Shown here: positions 9,743 through 18,491 of the stretch, one piece after another
How the letters are laid out: each line of letters opens with the position of its first letter
Numbering within the stretch: position 1 is the first letter of the stretch
NCBI GenBank assembly: GCA_035635555.1
Contig: DASQAT010000026.1
Location: 62,001-126,000 of the forward strand
Length of the DNA stretch: 64,000 nt
Source: Candidatus Dormiibacterota bacterium
Lineage (GTDB): Bacteria; Acidobacteriota; Polarisedimenticolia; Gp22-AA2
Reading direction: 5' to 3'
Program-made: the position numbers and the translations under genes
The notes under the pieces: generated by a model
What the model saw: the letters and a program-made list of their open reading frames with translations, nothing else
Databases searched by the model: none
What the model was told of the DNA's origin: nothing

Positions 9743-11475
9743 AAGCGGTGATTCTCGCCGGGGGCCAGGACACGCATCTGGTGCCTCTGGTCCGGACGGT
9801 GCCCAAGCCGCTCCTGCCGGTGGCCAATCGTCCGATGGTGGAATACGTGCTGGCTCTGTTGAAAGAGAGCGGGATCCGCGAGGTCGCCCTGACGGTGAAC
9901 GCGGCCGAGCATCCCTTCGAGGATGTTCTGGGGGATGGCCGCCGGCTCGGGATGCGTCTGCATTACTCGCGTGAGGAGGTCCCCCGGGGGACGGCGGGAT
10001 GCCTGCCGCCCCTGGCCGACTTCCTGGGCCGGGAGCCCTTCATCGTGCTTCACGGGAGCCTGTTCCTGAACACCGACCTCAAGACCCTCATGGAATTTCA
10101 CCAGTCCCGGAAGGCCCTCGCCACCCTGGGAGTCCGGCGGGTCACCAACGGATCCCGCGACTGGCACCATCTGGAATTGCGGCTCGGAGCCGGGGACCGC
10201 GTCGAGGGGATCACGGTCCGCAACCTGTCGGACCGCGAAAAGAATTCCCCTGTGCCCGCGGGGCTCTATGTCTTCGATCCGGCGGTCCTGCCCCTGATCG
10301 AAAAGGGGATCTACTACGACATCAAGGAACAGCTGCTTCCCCAGCTGCGTCAGGATGGGAAGCGGGTGTTCGCCTGCGAGATCAAGGGATACTGCCGGAA
10401 CGTCCTTGAGATGAACGACTACCTGAAAGTCAATCGATCCGTTCTCCGTGGTGAAGTGAACGGTTATCGATTCGAGGGCCAGATCGCCGATGGAATCTGG
10501 GTGGGAGGAGGCAGCGAGGTCTCGCCGACGGCCACCCTCCACGGACCGGTGATGATCGGCCGGGACTGCGTCATCGGTTCCGGAGTCCAGATCATCGGTC
10601 CGACCTGTATCGGGGACGGCTGTTTCGTGGAGGAGGGGGCCTTCTTGAGGGAAAGCCTGCTTCTTCCGGGAGCCCGCGTGGAGCGGAATTCCAGAGTCGA
10701 GGGGTGCGTCCTCGCGGCCGATACGGTGATCTCCCCGAACCAGGCCCTCCGCGAGGTGGTGGCGATCCCGGAGGATCTGGACGTCGGTGAGCTCGACCTG
10801 GCCGACGCCGAAATGTTGATCCAGGGCGTGGCGGCCACCGCCGGCAGCTACGCCCAGAGCCAGCTCCGCTACGCGCTCTACCGGACGTTCAAGAGGGGAT
10901 TCGATCTGGCCACGGCCCTCTTCGGCCTGGTCGTGATGTCGCCGCTGCTCCTGGCGGTGGCCCTGGCCGTCAAGTTCACCAGTCCGGGGCCTGTCTTCTT
11001 CCGGCAGCGGCGGTGCGGCCGCCACGGCCGGGAGTTCGGCATGGTCAAGTTCCGGACGATGGTCAAGGACGCAGAAGCGATGCAGGCCCAGCTCCGTCCC
11101 CTCAGCGAAGTGGACGGGCCGGTCTTCAAGATCGAGAACGACCCGCGTTCCACCGTCCTCGGGCGGCTCCTGCGCAAGTACAGCATCGATGAGGTGCCCC
11201 AGCTCTGGAACGTCCTGAAGGGGGAGATGAGCCTGGTCGGTCCGCGGCCGCTGGCCTCCCGGGAGATGCAGTTCTGTCCGGCCTGGCGCGACGTGCGGCT
11301 CAAGGTGCGGCCGGGCATCACCGGCCTGTGGCAGGTCAATGGCCGCAGCAAGACCTCGTTTCACGATTGGATCCGGCTGGATGTCGAATACGTCCAGGAG
11401 CAATCAATCCTGCGGGATTTTCAGATACTCTTGAAGACTCTCAGCGTGGTCCTCCGGGCGCTGGGGTCTTTCTGA
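9739..11475 (+). CDS. Fusion: degenerate sugar-nucleotidyltransferase domain + LbH repeats + polyprenyl-phosphate sugar-phosphate transferase
   Basis: The 578-residue protein has three parts. Residues 1-235 match nucleotidyltransferases of the RmlA/ManC type, but the LAGGxGTRL signature reads LAGGQDTHL (D11 for Gly, H13 for Arg), and the metal-binding Asp of the NGD motif is S107 in LHGSLF. Residues 250-350 look like left-handed beta-helix hexapeptides. Residues 375-578 are a complete bacterial sugar transferase, with one membrane helix, FRQRRCGRHG, KFRTM, DEVPQLWNVLKGEMS and GPRP. The last part should transfer a sugar phosphate to undecaprenyl phosphate and so start repeat-unit synthesis. 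The first part is probably not a working nucleotidyltransferase; a regulatory or scaffold role is my inference. ATG 9739 overlaps the previous stop. Confidence 0.9.
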   Translation: MKAVILAGGQDTHLVPLVRTVPKPLLPVANRPMVEYVLALLKESGIREVALTVNAAEHPFEDVLGDGRRLGMRLHYSREEVPRGTAGCLPPLADFLGREPFIVLHGSLFLNTDLKTLMEFHQSRKALATLGVRRVTNGSRDWHHLELRLGAGDRVEGITVRNLSDREKNSPVPAGLYVFDPAVLPLIEKGIYYDIKEQLLPQLRQDGKRVFACEIKGYCRNVLEMNDYLKVNRSVLRGEVNGYRFEGQIADGIWVGGGSEVSPTATLHGPVMIGRDCVIGSGVQIIGPTCIGDGCFVEEGAFLRESLLLPGARVERNSRVEGCVLAADTVISPNQALREVVAIPEDLDVGELDLADAEMLIQGVAATAGSYAQSQLRYALYRTFKRGFDLATALFGLVVMSPLLLAVALAVKFTSPGPVFFRQRRCGRHGREFGMVKFRTMVKDAEAMQAQLRPLSEVDGPVFKIENDPRSTVLGRLLRKYSIDEVPQLWNVLKGEMSLVGPRPLASREMQFCPAWRDVRLKVRPGITGLWQVNGRSKTSFHDWIRLDVEYVQEQSILRDFQILLKTLSVVLRALGSF

Positions 11476-11487
11476 CGAGGGAACTGA

Positions 11488-13680
11488 ATGGCTGACGAAG
11501 TTCATCAGGAACAGCAATTCGATTTCCAGGGCTACCTCCAGGTCCTCTGGAGACGGAAGTGGCTCGTCATCGGCTTCACCGCGGCGCTGACCGTGGCGGT
11601 GGGAGTCGGTACCTACTTCCAACCCAAGGTCTACGAAGCGAAGATGACTCTCCTGGCGGGACGGGAGAGCCCTCGCCTGTTGACCTCCGATCCGATCCCG
11701 GGCGAGCGTTTCGGTCAGAGGGACTACCTCAAGACCCAGGCCGCCATCCTGACCAGCCGAAGCCTGCTGCAGGAGGCGGTCAAGCGGCTGATGAAGGAGG
11801 GCTTTTACGGGCTGGTGGATCCGGCGCGGCTGGAGGAGAAATCATCCGGCGCGGCCACGGAGCTCCAGCGCCGGGTCCGGGTCCAGACCGCGGACGACAC
11901 GCAGCTCATCACCGTCTTCGTGACAGGAGGAATTCCGGACCGGGTCGCTCGAATCGCCAATGCCATCGCCGACGAGTACGCCGACAGCAATGAGGAATCG
12001 AGGGTGTCCATGGCGAACCAGGCGGTCGCCTGGCTCACCACCAAGCTCGCCGAGCAGAGAACCAAGCTGGCGGCGGCGGAGGAGGATCTTCGGGTCTACA
12101 AGGACAAGGAGAAAATCGTCGCGCCGGATGACGCCGATCCATTCTCGACGTTCAACCTGAGCCGGCTCAACGACGAGTACCTCACCACCCGGTTCCAGCG
12201 GATGGAGAAATCGACCCGGCTCGCCACGATGAAGAAGAATCGGACGACACGCTCGGCGCGAGGCCACAGCTCGGCGGCCGAGTCACTGGACGCCGAGATT
12301 CAGAGAAAACTGCGGGAGAGCCTGGAAGCCGATTACGTCCAGGCGCAGGTGGACTTGCGGAATCTGTCGCAGCGATACGGCGAGGAACATCCCGATATCA
12401 TCACCCTCAAGGAGAAGGTTGCAAGGATCGCGAAGGAGCTCGAGAGCCTCGGGGAGCCGACCGCACGCCCCGAAGCGCCGCCGCAGGTCACGGAGTCCCA
12501 GATCGCGGATCTCCAGGCCGAGGTGACCGCGCTGACCCAGAAGGAGTCGGCCCTCTCCCAGGCCCTGGATGCCCACAAGGCGCAAGCCCGAACGCTCTCG
12601 AGGACTGCGGTGGGGTACTCTTTCCGCAAGCAGACGGTTGATTTGAACCGGCAGACCTACAACGACCTCCTCAGCCGTCTCAACGATGCGCAGCTCTCCA
12701 GCCAGATCAAGGCCACCGCCGTCAAGGTCCTGGACCGGGCCGAGCCCCCCCGGTCTCCGATCGAGCCACAGCCCGTGAGGAATCTCACAGTGGCGCTCCT
12801 GCTGGGGCTGGTCCTGGGGGTGGGTCTGGCCAGCCTCGCGGAAAACCTGGACCGTCGAATCAAGGATCCCGAAGATGCGGTCCGCTACCTCCGTCTGCCG
12901 CTCCTCACCGTGATCCCCGGTTTCGCCCTCAGCCGAGGCGTGGGGAAAGCCGAGGGGAAGGCCAGACTCGTCACCATCGATGAGCCGCGGTCCCACCCCG
13001 CCGAATGCTATCGGAACCTCCGGACCTCGATCCTGTTCTCGACCGGACGCCCCGTTCCCAAGACGATCCTGATCACGAGCGCGGTGGGCGGCGAGGGGAA
13101 GTCCACCACCTCCGCCAACCTTGCCGTGGTCATGAGCCAGAGCGGCCGGAAAGTCCTGCTCATCGATGCCGATCTTCGTCGTCCTTCCCAGCATCGCTAC
13201 TTCGCGCGCAAGGGGTCGGGAGGCATCGTCCGTCTCCTGAAGGAGTCCTGCCGTCCCGAGGACGCCGTTCAGCACTCATTCGTCGAGAACCTGGACGTCC
13301 TCCTGTGTCACGAAATTCCGGCCAACCCCTCCGAGTTGCTGGGGTCGGAGCGGATGCGCGAGGTGATCGAGCACTTCAGAAGTCACTATGACGCCGTGGT
13401 CATCGACTCCCCCGTGATCATCTCGGTCCCCGACACCCTCATCCTGGCGTCACGGTCGGAGGCGGTCATCATGGTCCACCGGCCCGGCGCCGCGGCCCGG
13501 GACATGGTCCGGCACGCGCGCGAAAAGCTGGACGAGGTGAAGGCCAACATACGGGGCCTGGTCCTGAACAGCGTCGACCTCGAGGCGGGTCGCTACGCCT
13601 ATTCGTACCATCGTTATTACGGCTACGGGACCGAGGAAGAAGGGAAGGTCCAGCAAGGCCGAGCGGGGAAGAAGGCTTGA
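11488..13680 (+). CDS. Wzz/GumC-type chain-length protein fused to BY-kinase (tyrosine autokinase)
   Basis: A 730-residue inner-membrane protein. Membrane segment 1 lies near residues 24-42 and segment 2 near 432-452. Between them is the periplasmic Wzz domain with long coiled-coil-like helices (residues about 170-390). The cytoplasmic kinase follows: Walker A SAVGGEGKS with K538, Walker A' VLLIDADLRRP, and Walker B VVIDSP. The tail holds a tyrosine cluster (Y703, Y705, Y707, Y710, Y711, Y713), the expected autophosphorylation site. In the family, phosphorylation cycles control polymer length and export with the Wzy and Wza proteins. No Wza-like outer membrane exporter is seen in the window. 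A GAGGGAA-like sequence lies before ATG 11488. Confidence 0.95.
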   Translation: MADEVHQEQQFDFQGYLQVLWRRKWLVIGFTAALTVAVGVGTYFQPKVYEAKMTLLAGRESPRLLTSDPIPGERFGQRDYLKTQAAILTSRSLLQEAVKRLMKEGFYGLVDPARLEEKSSGAATELQRRVRVQTADDTQLITVFVTGGIPDRVARIANAIADEYADSNEESRVSMANQAVAWLTTKLAEQRTKLAAAEEDLRVYKDKEKIVAPDDADPFSTFNLSRLNDEYLTTRFQRMEKSTRLATMKKNRTTRSARGHSSAAESLDAEIQRKLRESLEADYVQAQVDLRNLSQRYGEEHPDIITLKEKVARIAKELESLGEPTARPEAPPQVTESQIADLQAEVTALTQKESALSQALDAHKAQARTLSRTAVGYSFRKQTVDLNRQTYNDLLSRLNDAQLSSQIKATAVKVLDRAEPPRSPIEPQPVRNLTVALLLGLVLGVGLASLAENLDRRIKDPEDAVRYLRLPLLTVIPGFALSRGVGKAEGKARLVTIDEPRSHPAECYRNLRTSILFSTGRPVPKTILITSAVGGEGKSTTSANLAVVMSQSGRKVLLIDADLRRPSQHRYFARKGSGGIVRLLKESCRPEDAVQHSFVENLDVLLCHEIPANPSELLGSERMREVIEHFRSHYDAVVIDSPVIISVPDTLILASRSEAVIMVHRPGAAARDMVRHAREKLDEVKANIRGLVLNSVDLEAGRYAYSYHRYYGYGTEEEGKVQQGRAGKKA

Positions 13681-14699
13681 AGGTCGTCATCCAGATCCCC
13701 TGTCTGAACGAGGAGACCACCCTCCCGCTCACTCTCGCCGGCCTGCCCCGGGCGCTGCCCGGAGTCGACGCCGTCGAAGTGCTGGTGATCGACGATGGGA
13801 GCACGGACCGGACCCTTGAGGTCGCACGGCGGATGGGTGTGGCCCATGTCGTGGTGCTCCCCCGGCATCAGGGGCTGGCCGCAGCATTCCGGGCCGGTCT
13901 CGAGACGAGCCTGAAGCTGGGGGCCGACATCATCGTGAATACGGACGCCGACAATCAATACGACGCCCGCGACATCGAGAGTCTGGTGCGCCCGATCCTC
14001 GAAGGCAGGGCCGACATGGTCGTGGGGGATCGCCAGGTGCAGGGGATCCGGCACTTCTCGGTCATCAAGAAGCTTCTGCACCGACTTGGGGACCGGGTGA
14101 TGCAGGGGCTCTCCGGGATCGAGCTTCTCGATTCCACGAGCGGGTTCCGGGCCTACAGCCGGGAGGCGGCGCTGCGACTCAACGTCTTTTCGAAATTCAC
14201 CTACACCCTGGAGACCCTGATCCAGGCCGGCAAGAAGAATCTCACGGTGGCTCACGTCCAGGTCAGGGTCAACGAGAAACTGAGGGAGTCCCGTCTCTTC
14301 CCGGGTCTCTGGTTCTACCTGAAGCGGTCCGCCAGCACCATGGTCAGGATCTACTCGATGTACGAGCCCCTGAAAGTATTCTCCTACCTGGGAGTCCTGG
14401 TGAGTGGAGTCGGAGCGGTGCTGCTGCTGCGGTTCCTCTACTACTTCCTGACCTCGGAAGGACCGGTCGGCAAGCTCCAGTCGCTGCTCACCGGCGCCAT
14501 CCTGCTGGCGATGGGGCTCCTGCTCGGCCTGATAGGAATCGTCAGCGATCTCATCGCGGCGAATCGGCAAGTGGTGGAGGACATCCAATATCGAATTCGC
14601 CGGATGGAGCTCGGAAGCCCCCGGATCTCAGGGGAGAGAGCCGAGGAACAGTCTCCGGAAACCTCCCGTCCGACGGCGGTGGCGGGGAGAGAGACGTGA
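13677..14699 (+). CDS. GT2 glycosyltransferase with C-terminal membrane helices (DPM1/GtrB-like)
   Basis: A 340-residue protein. The first 230 residues form a GT2 domain: VVIQIPCLNEE, VLVIDDGSTD and the metal site NTDADNQYD. Two strong hydrophobic segments near residues 240-262 and 270-290 follow, as in polyprenyl-phosphate mannose/glucose synthases. Those enzymes make the lipid-linked sugars used by GT-C transferases, so this protein may supply donor to the seven GT-C proteins here; this is inference from family and context. The start is TTG at 13677, overlapping the kinase stop (TTGA); no ATG lies close by and the conserved domain begins at the second residue. Confidence 0.85.
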   Translation: MKVVIQIPCLNEETTLPLTLAGLPRALPGVDAVEVLVIDDGSTDRTLEVARRMGVAHVVVLPRHQGLAAAFRAGLETSLKLGADIIVNTDADNQYDARDIESLVRPILEGRADMVVGDRQVQGIRHFSVIKKLLHRLGDRVMQGLSGIELLDSTSGFRAYSREAALRLNVFSKFTYTLETLIQAGKKNLTVAHVQVRVNEKLRESRLFPGLWFYLKRSASTMVRIYSMYEPLKVFSYLGVLVSGVGAVLLLRFLYYFLTSEGPVGKLQSLLTGAILLAMGLLLGLIGIVSDLIAANRQVVEDIQYRIRRMELGSPRISGERAEEQSPETSRPTAVAGRET

Positions 14700-15829
14700 T
14701 CTCCAGAAGAATCCTCCTGACCGGCGGAGCCGGATTCATCGGATCGCACCTGGCATCGGCGCTTGTCGAGCGGGGTCATCGTGTGCGGGTGCTGGACGTC
14801 ATGGATCCCCAGGTCCACGGCGCCGTCCCGAGCCGCCCTCAGTCTCCCGGAGTCGAGATCATCCGGGGGGACCTGCTGGACGCCGAGACGCTGAACCGCG
14901 CTCTGGATGGCGCGGAGGTGATCTTCCACCATGCCGCCGCGGTAGGAGTGGGGCAATCGATGTACGAAGCGGCCGGCTACACCCGTGTCAACAGCCTGGG
15001 GACGGCGATGCTGATGGAGAGGGTCGCCCGGGCGGGCTCACGGGTCGAGAAGGTGATCGTCGCCTCCTCGATGTCGATCTACGGGGAGGGGCGATATCGC
15101 TGCACCGCCTGCGGACCGGTGGCGCCGGAACAGCGCGGTCGGGAGCGGCTCCTTTCCGGAAAATGGGAGCCTGCCTGCCCGGCCTGCGGTCGGGATCTGG
15201 CACCACTCCCCACCGACGAATCCAAACCGCTCCGCCCCACCTCGGTATACGGAGTGACGAAACGGAGCCAGGAGGAGACGGTGCTGGTCATGGGAAAATC
15301 CTACGGAATACCGGCCGTGGCGCTGCGCTACTTCAATGTCTACGGCGCGGGACAGGCCCTCTCCAATCCGTATACCGGCGTGGCGGCGATCGTCTCCAGC
15401 CGTCTGCTCAACGGCAAGCCGCCGTGTCTTTTCGAGGATGGGGAACAGGGGCGCGACTTTGTTCATGTCAGCGACATCGTTCAGGCGAACCTTCTGGCGA
15501 TGGAGAAGAGCGAAGCCGATTTTCAGGCCCTCAACGTGGGGACGGGAACGCTGACCTCGGTGCGGGAGCTCGTACGCGGCCTGACCCTGAGACTGGCGCC
15601 GGATCGGGATCTGGGACCGAAGATCCTGGGAACCTTCCGGGAAGGGGACATTCGACACTGTTACGCCGACATCACGCAAATCCGGACCCGGCTCGGGTAC
15701 GAGCCAAGGGTGCCGCTGGAGAAGGGATTCGACGATCTTGCTGATTGGGCCAGGACCCAGGAGGCCCTGGACCGGTTCGATGTGGCCAACGCGGAGCTGG
15801 TCTCCCGGGGGCTGGTGATCGGAAGCTGA
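14696..15829 (+). CDS. NAD-dependent nucleotide-sugar epimerase with inserted zinc-ribbon-like loop (dTDP-rhamnose 4-epimerase-like)
   Basis: A 377-residue extended SDR. TGGAGFIGSH (residues 9-18) binds NAD, SSMSIYG is the catalytic serine region, and Y185 with K189 forms the YxxxK pair. Between the serine and the tyrosine is an insertion with two CxxC pairs, C136/C139 and C161/C164, that could hold a zinc ion. Similar insertions are known to me in dTDP-L-rhamnose 4-epimerase-like proteins, so conversion of an activated deoxyhexose is the best guess, but UDP-glucose 4-epimerase-type activity is not excluded. GTG 14696 overlaps the preceding stop (GTGA). Confidence 0.85.
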   Translation: MISRRILLTGGAGFIGSHLASALVERGHRVRVLDVMDPQVHGAVPSRPQSPGVEIIRGDLLDAETLNRALDGAEVIFHHAAAVGVGQSMYEAAGYTRVNSLGTAMLMERVARAGSRVEKVIVASSMSIYGEGRYRCTACGPVAPEQRGRERLLSGKWEPACPACGRDLAPLPTDESKPLRPTSVYGVTKRSQEETVLVMGKSYGIPAVALRYFNVYGAGQALSNPYTGVAAIVSSRLLNGKPPCLFEDGEQGRDFVHVSDIVQANLLAMEKSEADFQALNVGTGTLTSVRELVRGLTLRLAPDRDLGPKILGTFREGDIRHCYADITQIRTRLGYEPRVPLEKGFDDLADWARTQEALDRFDVANAELVSRGLVIGS

Positions 15830-15846
15830 AGAGGGGAGACACAGCA

Positions 15847-17337
15847 ATGTTCAGAGCACTGGTGACAAATCCACCCTGGCCCGGCGAGGGGTACGGAGCG
15901 AGAGCCTCCGTCCGATGGCCGCATAAGCGGAAGGACAAGAAACTGGAGTATCCGATCTTCCTGTCCTACGCGGTGGCGCTGGCGCGTGAAGCCGGGGTCG
16001 AAACGAGCTTCCTGGACGGAGTCTGCGACGAGCTCGGGATCGAGGAGTACGCCGTCCAGGTGAGCCGGCTGGCGCCCGACTTCATCGCCATGGAATGCTC
16101 GACGCCGTCCATCGACCACGATCTGGCCTCGGTGCGGAGGATCAAAGAGCTCCGGCCGCAGACCTTCGTGGCCTTGATGGGTCCCCACGCCACCTATTTC
16201 CACAGGGTGCTTCTGGAAGAGCACCCGGAGGTGGACGCCATCATCCGCGGCGAGTTTGAAGTCACGATCCGGGAGACCGCTCTCGCCCTGAAGAACGGCA
16301 CGCCGCTCTCCCAGGTCGCGGGCCTGACCATCAGGGAGGGATCCTCGATCCAGGTCACGCCGGATCGGCCGTTCGATTTCGACCTCGACAGCTGGCCCTA
16401 TCCGGCCCGGGACATCGTTCCCATCGAAAAGTACCAGACCGCCCAGTACCAGGGAACGAACGGAACCTTCATGCTCTCCAGCCGCGGATGTCCTCACCGC
16501 TGCACGTTCTGCCTGTGGCCGGGAACGATGGTAGGCCGGGACTTCCGCGCCCGGAAGGCGGAGGCGGTCGTCGACGAGATGGAGCATCTGGTCAAGCACT
16601 ACGGCGTGGACGACATCTATTTCGACGACGACACCATGACCATCGATCGCGAGCGGCTTCTCAGGATCTGCCGGCTCATCCAGGAGCGGGAGCTCAAGGT
16701 TCACTGGATCGCCATGGGCCGGGTCGATACGGTGGACGAGGAGCTCCTGAGGGAGATGCGCAAGGCCGGCTGCGACAACATCTACCTGGGAGTGGAATCG
16801 GGCTCGAAGGAAATCCTGAAGCGGCTCAAGAAGGGAATTCAGCTGTCCCAGGTCGAGAAGGCGTTCCAGGTCGCCCGGAAAGCCGGGATCAAGACACAGG
16901 CTTTCTTCATGCTGGGAGGGCCGGGGGAGACGAAGGAGACCCTGAAGGAGACCATCGATTTCGCCGTCCGCCTGGATCCCGACAATGCGCAGTTCGCGGC
17001 GGCCGTACCGTACCCCGGAACCGAGATGTACGAGGAATCTCTGAGGAAGGGGTATCTGAAGGCCGCCACCTGGGAAGACTACGCGGCCCGGGACATCGTT
17101 CTGGAAACCGAGACCCTGACCCGGCTGGACCTGGAAAAGGCGCGTCTGGAGGCGTACCGCCGGTTCTATCTCCGTCCGCGCTTCATCCTGCGCACGGCCT
17201 TGAGACTGACGAGCGCCCGGGAGTTCCGCCGCGTCCTCCGCGGGACCCTCTCCATCGTCAGTCGACTCGCCTACTTCTCCAGGAACGTGAGGAGGAAAAC
17301 CCGGGGAGCGCCATCCGGCACCCTGGAGCACGCCTGA
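15847..17337 (+). CDS. B12-binding-domain radical SAM protein (second paralogue)
   Basis: A 496-residue protein with the same plan as the one at 7041-8525: a Rossmann-like N-terminal domain, then a radical SAM barrel with C215, C219 and C222 in GCPHRCTFC, GVESGSKE, and a helical tail. The two share the CTFCLW extension after the cluster and closely similar barrel motifs, but their N-termini differ, so they probably act on different substrates or at different steps. GAGGGGAG lies about 8 bases before ATG 15847. It follows the epimerase by 17 bases, and the next gene starts 2 bases after its stop. Confidence 0.85.
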   Translation: MFRALVTNPPWPGEGYGARASVRWPHKRKDKKLEYPIFLSYAVALAREAGVETSFLDGVCDELGIEEYAVQVSRLAPDFIAMECSTPSIDHDLASVRRIKELRPQTFVALMGPHATYFHRVLLEEHPEVDAIIRGEFEVTIRETALALKNGTPLSQVAGLTIREGSSIQVTPDRPFDFDLDSWPYPARDIVPIEKYQTAQYQGTNGTFMLSSRGCPHRCTFCLWPGTMVGRDFRARKAEAVVDEMEHLVKHYGVDDIYFDDDTMTIDRERLLRICRLIQERELKVHWIAMGRVDTVDEELLREMRKAGCDNIYLGVESGSKEILKRLKKGIQLSQVEKAFQVARKAGIKTQAFFMLGGPGETKETLKETIDFAVRLDPDNAQFAAAVPYPGTEMYEESLRKGYLKAATWEDYAARDIVLETETLTRLDLEKARLEAYRRFYLRPRFILRTALRLTSAREFRRVLRGTLSIVSRLAYFSRNVRRKTRGAPSGTLEHA

Positions 17338-17339
17338 AG

Positions 17340-18491
17340 ATGACCGTCTGCTATTGGGGAACGTACGACTCCGACTATCCGCGCAACCGGATCCTGATGG
17401 CCGGATTGCGGGCCAGCGGGGTGGAAGTGCGGGAGTGTCACTTCCCGCTCTGGAAAGACACCTCGCAGAAGCTGGGGCATGCCCGGTCGGCGTGGCTCAG
17501 GCCGGGCCTGCTCCTCCGCTGGGCGCGCGCCTACGGGTCCCTGTCGGCGCGCTTTCTGACATCGCCCCGGCCGGACTTCCTGTTCGTGGGCTACTCGGGC
17601 CACTTCGATGTGTTCCCGGCCTGGGTCCTCAGCCGCCTGCGGAGAGTACCGCTGATCTTCGACGCCTTCCTGAGCCTCTACGACTCGCTGGTTCTGGATC
17701 GGAGCGCGGTCGCCCGGGAGGGTCCGAAGGCGAAGTTCCTGGCCTGGGTGGATCGGACCGCCTGCCGCCTCGCGGACCGGGTCCTCCTCGACACGCGGGC
17801 GCATGTGGAGTTTTTCCGCGAGACCTTCGCTCTGCGCGCGGAGAAATTCTGGGTGCTGCCGATCGGCGCCGATGACCGGGTCTTCCGCCCCGAAGCGGCG
17901 TCTCCGCGCAACGGGCGTCCCTACACGGTGCTTCACTTCGGACGGTATATTCCCCTGCACGGCCTCGAGACCGTGGTGCGCGCGGCCAGACTCCTGGAGG
18001 AGAACGGCGTCCCATGCCGATTCCTGCTGGTTGGGGATGGAGAAGAGAGGGACAAGGTCGAGGCGCTGGCCGGCGGGCTGGGAGTACGCTCCCTGGAATT
18101 CCGGGGATCGGAGTCCCCGGAGAGCCTGGCCGCAACAATTCGTGAGTCCGACCTCTGCCTGGGGATTTTCGGCGAGACCGGGAAGGCTTCGCGCGTGGTT
18201 CCGAACAAGGTCTACGAGGCCCTGGCAGCGGGGAAGCCCGTGATCACGGGTGACTCTCCCGCCGCCCGGGAGCTGCTGACGGACGGGGTGGACTGCCTGC
18301 TCTGCCGGCGCGGCGACCCCGCGGCGCTCGCCGATGCCATCCTGCGCCTCCGGAACGACGGGGCGATGGCGGAGCGGCTGGCCCTCGCCGGCAGGAGGCG
18401 GTTCCAGGAGAAGGCCTCCCCTGCGGTGATCGGGCGCGAGCTTTTGGAACGACTGAGGGAGTGGGAAGGAAGACGTGAGCATGCGGCCTGA
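17340..18491 (+). CDS. GT4-like glycosyltransferase (GT-B fold)
   Basis: A 383-residue protein. The N-terminal half starts TVCYWGTYDSDYPRNR and contains RVPLIFDAFLS, as in GT-B proteins that bind lipid-linked acceptors. The C-terminal half has HFGRYIPLHG, FLLVGDG and the donor-site region NKVYEALAAGKPVITGDS with its conserved glutamate. Activity is transfer of a hexose-type sugar from a nucleotide donor; the sugar is not predictable. ATG 17340 lies two bases after the stop of the radical SAM gene. The end overlaps the next gene by 17 bases. Confidence 0.85.
   Translation: MTVCYWGTYDSDYPRNRILMAGLRASGVEVRECHFPLWKDTSQKLGHARSAWLRPGLLLRWARAYGSLSARFLTSPRPDFLFVGYSGHFDVFPAWVLSRLRRVPLIFDAFLSLYDSLVLDRSAVAREGPKAKFLAWVDRTACRLADRVLLDTRAHVEFFRETFALRAEKFWVLPIGADDRVFRPEAASPRNGRPYTVLHFGRYIPLHGLETVVRAARLLEENGVPCRFLLVGDGEERDKVEALAGGLGVRSLEFRGSESPESLAATIRESDLCLGIFGETGKASRVVPNKVYEALAAGKPVITGDSPAARELLTDGVDCLLCRRGDPAALADAILRLRNDGAMAERLALAGRRRFQEKASPAVIGRELLERLREWEGRREHAA

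Noticed and set aside
9661-11403. 580-codon open frame on the minus strand
   Set aside because: Antisense to the transferase fusion; low-complexity His/Gln/Asp-rich product without domains.
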